From assembly GCF_014696615.1 (NCBI RefSeq), contig NZ_JACJQJ010000039.1, forward strand, positions 1 through 64,000: a stretch of DNA of 64,000 nt. The letters are read 5' to 3'. Position 1 is the stretch's first letter; each line of letters begins with the position of its first letter. Source of the DNA: Nostoc linckia FACHB-104. Its GTDB lineage: Bacteria > Cyanobacteriota > Cyanobacteriia > Cyanobacteriales > Nostocaceae. Position numbers and translations under genes: made by a program. Below the pieces are notes generated by a model. The model had not been told where the DNA came from and ran no database searches. It saw nothing but the letters and a program-made list of their open reading frames with translations. This document shows, one piece after another, positions 1 to 12,636 of this stretch.

Positions 1-456
1 TATCCCTTCCTAGTGTCCCATTGCTTCCTGACTTCAGATTTCTGTCACCATCCTTCCCGCTTATTTTTTCTTGTTGAAATAATAAAAAGTGGGATGCACC
101 CTTGGTTGTCAGCGATCAAAATCCGCAAGTCAGTGATATCAGAAAGTTTTTTGACTCTTTCCAGTTGATCCAATAGTCATCAAATTACGGAAAATTGGCG
201 CGGGAGGGGACACAGCACTGCTGTGTCCCTACGATATATGTAGTTTTAAAAACCATGCATATTTAGTATTTCCTGGCGTAACTCTTAACGGTTATAAATT
301 AGGGAGTGTGATCGCTCTTTTAGCAATTTCTGTAGTTACAGCCATTATTACCTGACCTTGTTTACATCCCCAGCAGAGAACAGAGGAACATGAGGAGGGA
401 TGAAGGCGATGAGGAACAAATAACAAACACCAATTACCAATTACCCATTACCCAAT
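1..456. other. Intergenic region downstream of the apc cluster
   Basis: No convincing gene is visible. The stretch holds a perfect palindrome (207-229, arms GGGACACAGCA) and, near its right end (425-457), a short STRR-type block of CCAATTA/CCCATTA units. The apc operon terminator follows at 458-486. Confidence 0.6.
207..229. repeat. Dispersed palindrome, GGGACACAGCA family
   Basis: Perfect inverted repeat with 11-base arms (GGGACACAGCA / TGCTGTGTCCC) around a single C. Near-identical palindromes occur at 19701-19721 and 51001-51027, and a related one at 29946-29966, all between genes. This points to a dispersed extragenic palindrome family. Confidence 0.75.
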
Positions 457-457
457 A

Positions 458-486
458 ACAAAAAAGAGGCCAATATCGACCTCTTT
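458..486 (-). terminator. Terminator of the apc operon
   Basis: Read on the minus strand, a 7-bp stem AAAGAGG/CCTCTTT (480-486 with 463-469) with a 10-base loop is followed directly by a run of T. It sits 34 bases past the apcC stop codon, as expected for an intrinsic terminator of the apcABC transcript. Confidence 0.8.
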
Positions 487-520
487 CTAACTCCCTACAA
501 TAATGTTAGGTATATAGTAA

Positions 521-727
521 TTACAGCAACCCAGTATTAGTACCTTGCTTACCAGTTGCCAGTTCAACCTTAACAATTTTCCCACCCATTTTCATGATGC
601 GTTGCTGTTCGCGGAACCAGTTCTCGAAGGGAACTAGTTTGGTGAAGTAGGTATTTTGTAGTTCGCGTTGGGTGCGAATCCGGGTTTGACTGGGTACACA
701 AGCAGTAACTTTAAACAACCGGGCCAT
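521..727 (-). CDS. apcC: Phycobilisome core linker, small (ApcC, Lc 7.8)
   Basis: ApcC is the 68-residue cap protein of the allophycocyanin core. It binds inside terminal allophycocyanin trimers and shifts their spectral properties. The protein is a single CpcD-like domain, beginning MARLFKVTACVPSQTRIRTQ, and its length is exactly that of the family. An AGGAGA ribosome site precedes the ATG by about 6 bases. It is the last gene of the minus-strand apcA-apcB-apcC group. A 241-base gap containing a long inverted repeat separates it from apcB, which may explain why apcC transcripts are usually scarcer than apcAB in cyanobacteria. Identification is by family knowledge and genomic position and is essentially certain. 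Confidence 0.98.
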   Translation of the reverse strand: MARLFKVTACVPSQTRIRTQRELQNTYFTKLVPFENWFREQQRIMKMGGKIVKVELATGKQGTNTGLL

Positions 728-821
728 TTTAGATTCTCCTGTATTAATTGTGAAAACTTTTTTATTTCAAAAAAAGGGGAGTGTTTTTTTAAGGCAATTC
801 TTTAATTAATCACTGCAAAGG

Positions 822-924
822 CTGGAAATCAAGCATCAATACTAGACCGCTAACACTCATCTTAATTGATTATTTCAACTGAGGTAAGCGATAGAACGCT
901 CTAGCACTCACGATTGATTTCCAG
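822..924 (-). promoter_or_regulatory. Long inverted repeat between apcB and apcC
   Basis: Perfect 11-base arms CTGGAAATCAA (822-832) and TTGATTTCCAG (914-924) enclose about 80 bases, which include a small AGCG/CGCT hairpin at 887-900. In the apc message this would fold between apcB and apcC. There is no T run after it on the minus strand, so attenuation, processing or protection of apcAB mRNA is more likely than simple termination. The function is inferred. Confidence 0.5.
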
Positions 925-968
925 ACTTTAATAAAGCCGCACCTAAATTATTAAGTGCAAACTAACTC

Positions 969-1457
969 TTAGCTTAAGCCAGAGGAGATGTAGTCTAGGT
1001 AAACGCCCATTTCTTTACCAGCGTCAGAACCTACCAAGCTAGCGGTTACTTCTTTGATAGCTTGGATAGCTTGTACGGTGGAGCTGATGGGTACACCCAA
1101 GGAGTTGTAGGTTTCTTTCAAACCGTTGAGTACGCGCTCATCCAGGATGGAAGGATCGCCAGCTAACATAGCGTAGGTAGCGTAGCGGAGGTAGTAGTCT
1201 AAGTCGCGGATACAAGCAGCGTAGCGACGGGTGGTGTACATGTTACCACCGGGGCGGGTAACGTCAGAGTACAACAAAGATTTTGCTACAGCTTCTTTAA
1301 CGATCGCAGCAGCGTTTGCGCTGATGGTGCTAGCAGCACGTACACGCAGTTCGCCAGTTCCAAAGTAGCCTTTGAGCTTTTCTAAAGCAGCAGAGTCTAG
1401 ATATTTACCTTGAACGTCTGCGGAGTTGATGACAGAGGTAATTGCGTCTTGAGCCAT
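969..1457 (-). CDS. apcB: Allophycocyanin beta subunit
   Basis: Beta subunit of allophycocyanin, the bilin protein of the phycobilisome core that passes energy from the rods towards the chlorophyll antenna. The protein has 162 residues with the globin-like phycobiliprotein fold. Cys82 in the context [18 protein letters not shown] is the phycocyanobilin attachment site, and Asn72 (PGGNMY) is the position methylated in beta subunits. The start used is [10 protein letters not shown] at 1457, preceded by AAGGA; an in-frame alternative start 11 codons upstream is not supported by any homologous N-terminus. It lies 65 bases downstream of apcA, with a small hairpin (1478-1500) between them, and is clearly co-transcribed. 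Confidence 0.98.
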   Translation of the reverse strand: MAQDAITSVINSADVQGKYLDSAALEKLKGYFGTGELRVRAASTISANAAAIVKEAVAKSLLYSDVTRPGGNMYTTRRYAACIRDLDYYLRYATYAMLAGDPSILDERVLNGLKETYNSLGVPISSTVQAIQAIKEVTASLVGSDAGKEMGVYLDYISSGLS

Positions 1458-1477
1458 ATTGTTAATTCCTTTTTTCC

Positions 1478-1500
1478 AACCGTATTGCAATACTTCGGTT
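1478..1500 (-). promoter_or_regulatory. Small hairpin in the apcA-apcB spacer
   Basis: The spacer contains a perfect 12-base palindrome GTATTGCAATAC (1482-1493) within a larger AACCG/CGGTT stem (1478-1482 with 1496-1500). It may tune processing or relative translation of apcA and apcB. The structure is seen in the sequence; the role is inferred. Confidence 0.35.
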
Positions 1501-1522
1501 TAAGCGACGAAACAGCTTTAAC

Positions 1523-2008
1523 CTAGGAGAGGGCACCAACTACGTAGTCGAAGTAAGAACCAGCTTCAGATGCGTCTTCACCAGACAGCAAGGAAGAAGC
1601 ACCATTTTTCAGGGCACGGATACCTTCGGTAATACCTTCAATAGGAGTACCCAAGGATTTGTACATTTCACGAGCACCGATTACACCGATTTCTTCGATG
1701 GGGGTAACGTCGCCAGATACGATTCCGTAGGTAACTAGACGCAAGTAGTAGTCTAAGTCGCGTAAGCAGGTAGCAGTCAATTCTTGACCGTAAGCGTTAC
1801 CACCAGGAGATACAACATCAGGACGCTTTTGGAAAACTTGTTCGCCAGCTTGCTTAACTAGACGCTCGCGGTTTTCGGTCAAAATTTGAGCAATCCGCAG
1901 ACGGCGCTCACCACCGCTAACAAAGCTCTTAATCCGATCTAGTTCGCCAGGGCTGAGGTAGCGGGCTTCTGCATCAGCATTCACGATGGACTTCGTGACG
2001 ATACTCAT
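1523..2008 (-). CDS. apcA: Allophycocyanin alpha subunit
   Basis: Alpha subunit of allophycocyanin, which pairs with ApcB to form the trimeric discs of the phycobilisome core. The protein has 161 residues, the normal family length. Cys81 in [13 protein letters not shown] is the chromophore attachment site. A strong ribosome site (GGAGGA, genomic 2017-2022) lies 8 bases before the ATG. It follows apcE on the same strand with a 441-base gap, long enough to hold an independent strong promoter, as usual for apcA. A paralogous core subunit (ApcD, ApcF) is unlikely because of the direct apcA-apcB-apcC order. Confidence 0.98.
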   Translation of the reverse strand: MSIVTKSIVNADAEARYLSPGELDRIKSFVSGGERRLRIAQILTENRERLVKQAGEQVFQKRPDVVSPGGNAYGQELTATCLRDLDYYLRLVTYGIVSGDVTPIEEIGVIGAREMYKSLGTPIEGITEGIRALKNGASSLLSGEDASEAGSYFDYVVGALS

Positions 2009-2449
2009 TAATGGATTCCTCCAACTACGATTTAAACCAGAATTTAAATTAAAACTGGTGCGACTTTAATTTTGGACAACGGTAGCTGCGTTTTTCGTTT
2101 TTATTAAACATGGCTCTTGACAAAATGTCTCAGCTATGAATCACGAATTACTTGAGTCAATACAACCACACAAGTATTTAAAACATCAGTTACCTTCCGC
2201 AAAACATTGTCCGGCATTCTGTTGAGCATTTATGACTGCTCTTAATACTTTGTAACATTCCTTTTCAGATTTACGTCATTTTCTACAATCTGAAAGTAAT
2301 CTTACGAAAGATTGCGAGGTTCTTGCCAAAGCTCAACATTGCTGGTTCGCACTCAAAAATCAGCACTTAGTACTCAAAACAGAATTGGGTCAAGAGTCCA
2401 AGACATGAACTCCTGACCTTCGAGTGTTAATGAGTGACAAACGAGAGTA
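2009..2449. other. apcE-apcA intergenic region (apcA promoter region)
   Basis: No open frame of note. On the minus strand this is the leader of the apcABC transcript and should carry its main promoter and an untranslated leader. I could not assign -10/-35 boxes with confidence and see no repeat family here. Confidence 0.5.
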
Positions 2450-6234
<3,785 letters not shown>

Positions 6235-7437
6235 ATGTCAGATCCTCAAACCGTTAGTACTGCTGTTGCCAAACTCTACGATACCTATCCATTTCCTCCA
6301 GAGCCACTGCTGGATGAAGCCCCACCTGGGTACAATTGGCGTTGGAATTGGCTAGCAGCTTACAATTTTTGCACTGGACAGAAGCCACAAAAGCAGGATA
6401 TTCGGATTTTAGATGCAGGATGTGGCTCTGGGGTAGGAACAGAATACTTGGTGCATCTCAACCCCCAAGCACAAGTCGTCGGTATTGACCTGAGTGCGGG
6501 TACTTTGGCAGTCGCAAAAGAACGTTGTCAACGTTCTGGGGCTAACCGTGTGGAGTTTCATCACCTCAGTTTGTTCGATGTAGAACAGCTACCAGGTGAA
6601 TTTGATTTAATTAATTGCGTTGGCGTTTTGCATCATACCCCTGACCCCATTCGTGGTATTCAAGCCTTAGCCAAAAAGTTAGCCCCAGGCGGTTTGATGC
6701 ACATTTTTGTGTATGGCGAGTTGGGACGCTGGGAAATTCAACTGATGCAAAAAGCGATCGCTCTCCTCCAAGGTGAAAAACGCGGCGATTACCGTGATGG
6801 GGTGCAAGTTGGGCGGCAAATATTTGCTGCTTTACCAGAAAATAATAGAATTGCTAAACGGGAAAAAGAGCGCTGGTCATTAGAAAATCATCGGGATGAA
6901 AACTTCGCTGATATGTACGTTCATCCCCAAGAGATTGATTACAACATTGAGACGCTATTTGAATTAATTGACGCTTCTGGCTTAGAGTTCATCGGTTTCT
7001 CCAATCCTGGTTTCTGGCAATTAGACAGACTTTTAGCCAAAGCACCCGATTTGATGGAGCGAGCCAAAAACTTAAGCGATGCCTCCGGCGGGCTATGCCA
7101 ACGCCAAATCTACCGTTTAATCGAATTACTCGATCCAGAAGTTACCCATTACGAATTTTTCCTGGGTCGTCCCCCAATTACGAAAGCCGATTGGTCAGAT
7201 GATAACGCTCTCCTAGCGGCAATTCCTGAACTTAATCCTTGTATAGATGGATTTCCCAGCCAATGTATATTTAACTACGATTACCAAGTCATCAATTTGA
7301 CAGCAGACGAGTTTGAGTTCCTGCAACGTTGTGATAGTAAATTAACAGTCGCAAACATATTAGCGAATGTGCAGATGAGCTTGGATGTAGTGAGAAAACT
7401 CCAGCAGCAACAGCTAATTTTGCTGACAGCAAGTTAA
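6235..7437 (+). CDS. Class I SAM-dependent methyltransferase
   Basis: A 400-residue protein with a Rossmann-type methyltransferase domain. Motif I, ILDAGCGSGVGTEYL, lies at residues 58-72, followed by an acidic strand end (VVGIDLSAGTL) and the post-motif region LINCVGVLHHTPDP. The substrate is unknown. About 100 residues at the C-terminus (from near 300) lie outside the methyltransferase fold and resemble a small PqqD-like or winged-helix segment ending in KLQQQQLILL, so it may recognise a protein or peptide. It stands alone, divergent from apcE, and is followed by a hairpin terminator. There is no clear ribosome site before the ATG, which is common in cyanobacteria. Confidence 0.8.
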   Translation: MSDPQTVSTAVAKLYDTYPFPPEPLLDEAPPGYNWRWNWLAAYNFCTGQKPQKQDIRILDAGCGSGVGTEYLVHLNPQAQVVGIDLSAGTLAVAKERCQRSGANRVEFHHLSLFDVEQLPGEFDLINCVGVLHHTPDPIRGIQALAKKLAPGGLMHIFVYGELGRWEIQLMQKAIALLQGEKRGDYRDGVQVGRQIFAALPENNRIAKREKERWSLENHRDENFADMYVHPQEIDYNIETLFELIDASGLEFIGFSNPGFWQLDRLLAKAPDLMERAKNLSDASGGLCQRQIYRLIELLDPEVTHYEFFLGRPPITKADWSDDNALLAAIPELNPCIDGFPSQCIFNYDYQVINLTADEFEFLQRCDSKLTVANILANVQMSLDVVRKLQQQQLILLTAS

Positions 7438-7449
7438 TAAAATCACTAT

Positions 7450-7504
7450 AAATCCTGTTTTTTATGTAATTCTGGACTTTTTCAACGTTCAGGATTTTTT
7501 TTTG
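7450..7504 (+). terminator. Terminator after the methyltransferase gene
   Basis: An 8-bp stem AAATCCTG (7450-7457) / CAGGATTT (7490-7497) with a long loop runs into a nine-T tract, 13 bases past the stop codon. Confidence 0.7.
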
Positions 7505-7675
7505 CCAAATAATATTTATTTATTTTAAATTTACAAAACCTAAGCAAAGTATAAAGATTTATCAAAACTACTTTTTTTGCTTACGTATAAAAGTAAATGC
7601 TGATACATTAGCAAGAGGCTCAAGTGCGAGCTTATACTTAACTAGTCAATCTTCAAACATTCAGAGAATTTACGG

Positions 7676-8230
7676 ATGAAATTAAACAAACATGTCAGTA
7701 TTGCTGCTGCTAGCGTTGCTTTAACCGTTGCTGCTGTTAGTGCTAAACCTGCACAAGCAGCCAGTGTGGTATTCGACAAGCAAGTTGGTCAAGAATACAA
7801 ATACAAGATAAAACTGGATAATGCCAATGCTGCTGATAACAATGAACAATTAAAAGCTGGTTCATCCTGGACTTTGTCAGGAATGAAAGGTGTTGACAAA
7901 GTCTTCGCTGACCTGGATTATTTAATATCTCTCATAACGCCAGATAAAGAGTCAGTTCAGTTGATCCTCAAAAAACAAGTGACTGATAAGGTAGGTACTT
8001 CACCTTCATACTTGGATTTTTCTATATTTAGTCCCTTTGCCCCAGGTACAGTAGATTGGAGTCTCACACGCCTAAACCCCACAAAACCGACTCAAACTTT
8101 ATTTGATGATGAAGTCATAGGGCCTGTAGAAGATGTTCCTGAACCGATGACAATTGGTGGCTCATTGCTGGCTGTTGGCTTTGGTACCTGGCTGAAGCGC
8201 AAGAAAGCAGAATCTACTCAGAAAGCTTAG
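7676..8230 (+). CDS. PEP-CTERM sorting domain protein
   Basis: A 184-residue exported protein. It has an N-terminal signal peptide with a likely cleavage after KPAQA (near residue 28) and a C-terminal PEP-CTERM tripartite tail (about 153-177). The tail consists of VPEPMTI, a hydrophobic segment and the basic cluster KRKK. Proteins of this type are exported and processed at the envelope by an exosortase, then become part of surface or extracellular matrix material. The middle part has no recognised domain. No exosortase gene is in this window. The gene is monocistronic, between two hairpin terminators. Confidence 0.85.
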   Translation: MKLNKHVSIAAASVALTVAAVSAKPAQAASVVFDKQVGQEYKYKIKLDNANAADNNEQLKAGSSWTLSGMKGVDKVFADLDYLISLITPDKESVQLILKKQVTDKVGTSPSYLDFSIFSPFAPGTVDWSLTRLNPTKPTQTLFDDEVIGPVEDVPEPMTIGGSLLAVGFGTWLKRKKAESTQKA

Positions 8231-8767
8231 TCAATAAACCTTTCTCACTCAAACCTCCTCTTAGTTAACGGGGTGCAACAACCACTTTGATCAGACATAA
8301 CCTCGTGCCCCCAGAGATTGCCTGTAATTCTCTCTCTGAGGGGCATTTATAATTTAGGGCATGGAGCATTGGGTATAGGAAAGACAGATTTTCATAGCAA
8401 GATTTGTACCAAAACCTGGCGTGATTGGCTGACTTTAAAATGATACTAACTAGCTACAATTTAGATTCGCACTTGAGAGCGATCGCTTTTGTAAATCCTT
8501 AAAGAATATTTCATCAATTGTTGTAACATCTAGGCATTACAACTCGAGTATTAGTACTTTTACGTAATAGACCTTAAGAAAATTATTAAGCAGCAAGCGA
8601 TCGCCAGATCAAGAGCTATTGTAAAGGTGTCTGTAGCTAGCTCCAACCCTTTCTCTATTTCTCCTCATTGCGCCTTATTTGGTTGGTTGCTGGCTGCTGA
8701 ACAACAAGTTAATTGTTTTTTTCTAAAGTATTGTTACCAGATCGTGATATGATTCAGCTGACTGGAT
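8231..8767. other. Intergenic region upstream of the atp operon
   Basis: The first 120 bases carry the terminator of the PEP-CTERM gene. The remainder is non-coding and should contain the atp operon promoter and leader. I could not place promoter boxes with confidence. HIP1-related GCGATCGC sites occur near 8480 and 8597. Confidence 0.5.
8306..8350 (+). terminator. Terminator after the PEP-CTERM gene
   Basis: A 12-bp stem, TGCCCC plus CAGAGA paired with TCTCTG plus GGGGCA around one bulged A (8306-8317 with 8333-8345), is closed by a 15-base loop and followed by an AT-rich run. Confidence 0.65.
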
Positions 8768-9247
8768 GTGCAGTCATCATCCTTATCTGTACTGGTTTCG
8801 AGTCTCGTGAGCTTGTCAGACGAATCAACTGCATCGACTCCAACAACAACACCAAATGCTCAATCTGGTTCTGATGACGAAGAACGAGTAAACTCTATGG
8901 GAGAGTTCTATCAACTCTACCAGAAGTTGTTGGTAATCACACTTGTGTTGACAGGGATAATATTTATCTCTGTGTGGATTTTTTATTCGCTAAACATTGC
9001 TCTGAATTATTTGATTGGAGCGTGTACAGGTGTGGTTTACTTAAAAATGCTGGCCAAAGACGTTGAGCGACTCGGTGGTGAGAAAAAGCGTCTGAGTAAA
9101 AGTCGTTTTGCTCTATTTATTGGGTTGATTGTATTAGCAACTCAATGGCATGAGTTACAGATTTTGCCCATTTTCTTGGGATTTCTAACTTACAAAGCCA
9201 CGCTCCTCGTCTACACCGTGCAAACTGCGTTTCTTCCTGATTCTTAA
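8768..9247 (+). CDS. atpI: ATP synthase protein I
   Basis: AtpI is the first gene of most cyanobacterial atp operons and is thought to help assemble the membrane rotor ring or supply magnesium. It is not a stoichiometric subunit. The protein has a polar N-terminus, then four hydrophobic segments starting at about residues 55, 75, 110 and 130. The reading frame can begin at GTG 8768, but GTG 8807 ([11 protein letters not shown], 13 residues shorter) fits homologues better as I remember them. Neither has a strong ribosome site. It is followed 60 bases later by the subunit a gene. Sequence divergence of this family is high, so the call depends partly on position. Confidence 0.88.
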   Translation: MQSSSLSVLVSSLVSLSDESTASTPTTTPNAQSGSDDEERVNSMGEFYQLYQKLLVITLVLTGIIFISVWIFYSLNIALNYLIGACTGVVYLKMLAKDVERLGGEKKRLSKSRFALFIGLIVLATQWHELQILPIFLGFLTYKATLLVYTVQTAFLPDS

Positions 9248-9307
9248 CAAGTCAGGCTCACAAAGACAATACTCCCATCCTCGCTCGTTGGGGAAAATGC
9301 TTGAAGA

Positions 9308-10072
9308 ATGCAAATGCTTAGTGTCTTAAACGCCTTTAATTCATTTCCCCTAGCCGAATTAGAAGTAGGTCATCATTTCTACTGGCAATTGGGCAATCTG
9401 AAAATTCATGGGCAGGTTTTTCTCACCTCATGGTTTGTGATTGGCATTCTAGTAATAGCTTCACTAGCTGCTACTCGCAATGCTCAAAGAATTCCTCGCG
9501 GCATCCAAAATTTGATGGAATATGCCCTAGAATTTATTCGGGATCTGGCAAAAAACCAACTTGGTGAGAAAGAGTACCGCCCTTGGGTGCCATTCATTGG
9601 CACATTGTTCTTGTTTATCTTCGTATCGAACTGGTCGGGCGCGCTCATCCCTTGGAAACTAATCAAGTTACCTTCAGGTGAATTGGCAGCCCCCACCAAT
9701 GACATCAATACGACCGTAGCATTGGCATTGCTGACCTCTTTAGCGTACTTTTACGCGGGTTTTAGCAAGCGGGGTTTGGGCTACTTTAAAAAGTATATTG
9801 AGCCAACGCCTGTTCTGTTGCCGATCGCGATCCTAGAAGATTTCACCAAGCCCCTCTCCCTAAGCTTCCGTCTATTCGGGAACATATTGGCGGATGAATT
9901 GGTTGTAGCGGTGCTGGTTCTGCTTGTTCCTCTATTTATACCTCTGCCTGTAATGGCTTTGGGTTTATTTACCAGTGCCATCCAAGCCCTGGTATTTGCT
10001 ACCCTGGCTGGGGCGTATATTCATGAGGCGATGGAGGGACATGGTGGAGATGAGCATGAGGAGCATCATTAA
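9308..10072 (+). CDS. atpB: ATP synthase subunit a
   Basis: Subunit a forms the two proton half-channels against the c ring in the thylakoid membrane. The 254-residue protein has about five to six membrane segments. The essential arginine lies in the [16 protein letters not shown] segment, and the C-terminal helix sequence is [16 protein letters not shown]. It belongs to the operon atpI-a-c-b'-b-delta-alpha-gamma. In older cyanobacterial nomenclature this gene is itself called atpI. The start at 9308 gives the usual N-terminus for cyanobacteria. Confidence 0.97.
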   Translation: MQMLSVLNAFNSFPLAELEVGHHFYWQLGNLKIHGQVFLTSWFVIGILVIASLAATRNAQRIPRGIQNLMEYALEFIRDLAKNQLGEKEYRPWVPFIGTLFLFIFVSNWSGALIPWKLIKLPSGELAAPTNDINTTVALALLTSLAYFYAGFSKRGLGYFKKYIEPTPVLLPIAILEDFTKPLSLSFRLFGNILADELVVAVLVLLVPLFIPLPVMALGLFTSAIQALVFATLAGAYIHEAMEGHGGDEHEEHH

Positions 10073-10181
10073 CGCTTCTCAGGAGATAGCACAGTTCCGA
10101 CGAGCATAGATGCTCAAAACATCGCCCAGTGCGATTTGTGAGAACTTGGTGCAGCGTGGAAACCACGTCTTTACTAGTTAA

Positions 10182-10469
<288 letters not shown>

Positions 10470-10486
10470 GACCTAAAAGTTTTATG

Positions 10487-10520
10487 ATTGTAGAGACGTG
10501 AATCTTCACGCCTCTACAAT
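10487..10520 (+). promoter_or_regulatory. Inverted repeat downstream of the subunit c gene
   Basis: Arms ATTGTAGAGACGTGAA (10487-10502) and TTCACGCCTCTACAAT (10505-10520) pair over 16 positions with one mismatch and a 2-base loop. No T run follows, so RNA stabilisation or partial attenuation is more likely than full termination. A related GTAGAGACGCGAT palindrome lies at 50930-50949. Confidence 0.65.
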
Positions 10521-10647
10521 TAGAATCTTTTGGGTATTTAGTCGTTCTGATGTAAGTTACCCTTGTTGGCTAAGGGTTCCTAAAATATAAACGGTTGGAT
10601 GTTATTGCTAGCCATGAAAACTGCTACTCCAGCCAAAGAGGAGAGAA

Positions 10648-11079
10648 ATGTTTGATTTCGATGCTACTTTGCCATTGATGGCATTGCAGTTCCTGTTGTT
10701 AGCAGCTTTGTTGAATGTAATTTTCTATAAGCCACTGACCAAGGTGCTGGACGATCGCGATAATTACATCCGAACGAATACCCTTGATGCCAAAGAACGC
10801 TTGGCTAAAGCCGAACGCTTAACCCAGGAATATGAGCAACAACTAGCAGACGCTCGCAGGCAATCGCAAGCGGCTATAGAAGCAGCTCAGTTGGAAGCTA
10901 AGAAAATTACTGCCCAAAAAATCGCTGAAGCGCAACAGGAAGCTCAACAAGAGAGAGAACGTGCTGCTATTGAAATAGAGCAACAAAAACAACAAGCTTT
11001 TAGCGAGTTAGAACAACAAGTTGATGCTCTAAGCAGACAGATTCTAGAAAAACTATTAGGGCCGACTGTCGCTAGATAA
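10648..11079 (+). CDS. atpG: ATP synthase subunit b'
   Basis: Subunit b' forms, with b, the heterodimeric peripheral stalk typical of photosynthetic organisms. The 143-residue protein has one N-terminal membrane helix (about 8-27). A long charged coiled coil rich in Ala, Gln and Glu follows (about 35-135). A GAGGAGAGAA ribosome site lies directly before the ATG. The symbol atpG is the cyanobacterial usage for b'; the same symbol means gamma in other bacteria. It sits between the c and b genes, with possible RNA hairpins in both spacers. Confidence 0.95.
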   Translation: MFDFDATLPLMALQFLLLAALLNVIFYKPLTKVLDDRDNYIRTNTLDAKERLAKAERLTQEYEQQLADARRQSQAAIEAAQLEAKKITAQKIAEAQQEAQQERERAAIEIEQQKQQAFSELEQQVDALSRQILEKLLGPTVAR

Positions 11080-11143
11080 GCGACAGTATTAGGTTCTGTG
11101 AAAGCATACGCGCAGATGGGCAATTGCCAAGAAGCGCTTAATT

Positions 11144-11168
11144 AAGTGTCCAAAAAAGGCACTTTTTT
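11144..11168 (+). terminator. Weak hairpin in the b'-b spacer
   Basis: AAGTG (11144-11148) and CC (11150-11151) pair with GG and CACTT (11158-11164) around a bulged T and an A6 loop, followed by TTTT. It is too short for a strong terminator but could attenuate downstream expression. Confidence 0.35.
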
Positions 11169-11272
11169 CCTTCGGGAAGTTCAGCAACTTAATAGACCTT
11201 AAACGAAGTTAAGAACCTTTATTTCCCTACAGGAAAATACAACGTATTAGCAAGCGAGCAGCGCACTTGTAG

Positions 11273-11830
11273 ATGGGTAACATGGGCACATTCTTATTAC
11301 TTGCCACAGAACACTCTGAATTAGCAGAAGGCGCAGCAGAAGGTGGTTTCGGTCTAAACCTAGACCTGTTTGAAACCAATCTCATTAACCTAGCGATTCT
11401 GGTTGGCATATTATTCTACTTCGGACGTAAAGTTTTAAGCAATATCCTTACCGAGCGACGGTCAAATATTGAAACCGCAGTTCGGGAAGCAGAAAAGCGC
11501 CAAAAAGAGGCACAAATTGCTTTATCTCAGGCGCAAGAGCAGTTAACTCAAGCTCAGGCAGAAGCGCAACGCATCCGCAAAGCTGCCGAAGAAAGCGCCC
11601 AAGCGGCTAAAGAAGCTCTGTTGGCAAAAGCAGCGCAAGACGTAGAACGCTTGCAACAAACAGCAGCAGCAGATTTGAACACAGAAAGAGAGCGAGCGCT
11701 GACCGAATTACGGCAGCGGGTAGCTGCATTAGCATTGCAAAAAGTCGAGTCAGAACTGCGGACTGGTATTGCTGACGATGTTCAACAAACAATAATTGAC
11801 CGCAGTATCGCGCAGGTGGGAGGAAGCTGA
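11273..11830 (+). CDS. atpF: ATP synthase subunit b
   Basis: Second peripheral stalk subunit, linking the membrane sector to delta and alpha. The 185-residue protein has a short N-terminal leader rich in Ala, Glu and Gly as seen in cyanobacterial and plastid AtpF. A membrane helix lies at about 39-57 ([14 protein letters not shown]), and a long coiled coil runs to the C-terminus. An alternative ATG three codons later is equally possible. The stop codon overlaps the start of the delta gene (TGATG at 11828-11832), which indicates translational coupling. Confidence 0.96.
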   Translation: MGNMGTFLLLATEHSELAEGAAEGGFGLNLDLFETNLINLAILVGILFYFGRKVLSNILTERRSNIETAVREAEKRQKEAQIALSQAQEQLTQAQAEAQRIRKAAEESAQAAKEALLAKAAQDVERLQQTAAADLNTERERALTELRQRVAALALQKVESELRTGIADDVQQTIIDRSIAQVGGS

Positions 11831-12384
11831 TGAAAAGTAATGTAGAAACAGCCGAAGTCGCCCAACCTTACGCACAGGCTCTGATGTCAATTGCTCAATC
11901 CCAAAATCTGACAGAAGAATTTGGTGAAGATGCGCGGGCATTACTGAATTTGTTGAAAAATTCAGCGCCCCTGCAAAACTTAATTGACAACCCGTTTATT
12001 CAGCCTGAAAAGAAAAAAGCAGTGATCACTCAAATATTGGGTGATGGCGCAAATCAGTACTTACGCAGATTTTTGCAGCTGCTGGTAGACAAGCGCCGGA
12101 TTTTCTTCTTGGAGCAGATTTTACAGCAGTATTTAGCGTTGTTGCGCCAGCTGAACCAAACCGTGTTAGCGGAAGTGACTTCAGCTGTTCCCCTCACAGA
12201 AGCTCAACAACAAGCTGTAAAAGATAAGGTTCTGTCTATCACTAATGCTCGCCAAGTAGAACTAGAAATCAAAACCGACCGCGACTTAATTGGTGGTTTG
12301 ATCATTAAAGTAGGATCGCAGGTAATTGACGCTAGTTTACGGGGTCAGTTGCGCCGCCTTTCTTTGCGCTTAAGCAGTTCATAG
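11830..12384 (+). CDS. atpH: ATP synthase subunit delta
   Basis: Delta connects the peripheral stalk to the top of the alpha3-beta3 head. The 184-residue protein has the helical N-terminal domain (VAQPYAQALMSIAQS) and the C-terminal signature region (KTDRDLIGGLIIKVGSQVID). It starts on an ATG overlapping the subunit b stop codon by one base. In cyanobacterial nomenclature it is called atpD. Sequence conservation of the family is moderate, but position and the C-terminal motif make the call secure. Confidence 0.96.
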   Translation: MKSNVETAEVAQPYAQALMSIAQSQNLTEEFGEDARALLNLLKNSAPLQNLIDNPFIQPEKKKAVITQILGDGANQYLRRFLQLLVDKRRIFFLEQILQQYLALLRQLNQTVLAEVTSAVPLTEAQQQAVKDKVLSITNARQVELEIKTDRDLIGGLIIKVGSQVIDASLRGQLRRLSLRLSSS

Positions 12385-12636
12385 TGCCGCTACGCGGAAT
12401 TCAAAATTCAAAATTCAAAATTTAAAATGAATACAGCGATAGCTTTTCATCGATTTTGAATTCTGTGCTTTATTTCCGCAGATCTGTACTAGAGGTGTTA
12501 GTCGTGCTTAGTCCTGAGTTGTGAGTTTTGGATTGAAGAAATTTCAGGCTTCTCTCAGCAATCAGCGCTGAATACTCGGAACTGTTTTATTGAACCGATT
12601 ACTCTGTTCCGTCTCCCAAGAAAAAAAGTTAGACAC

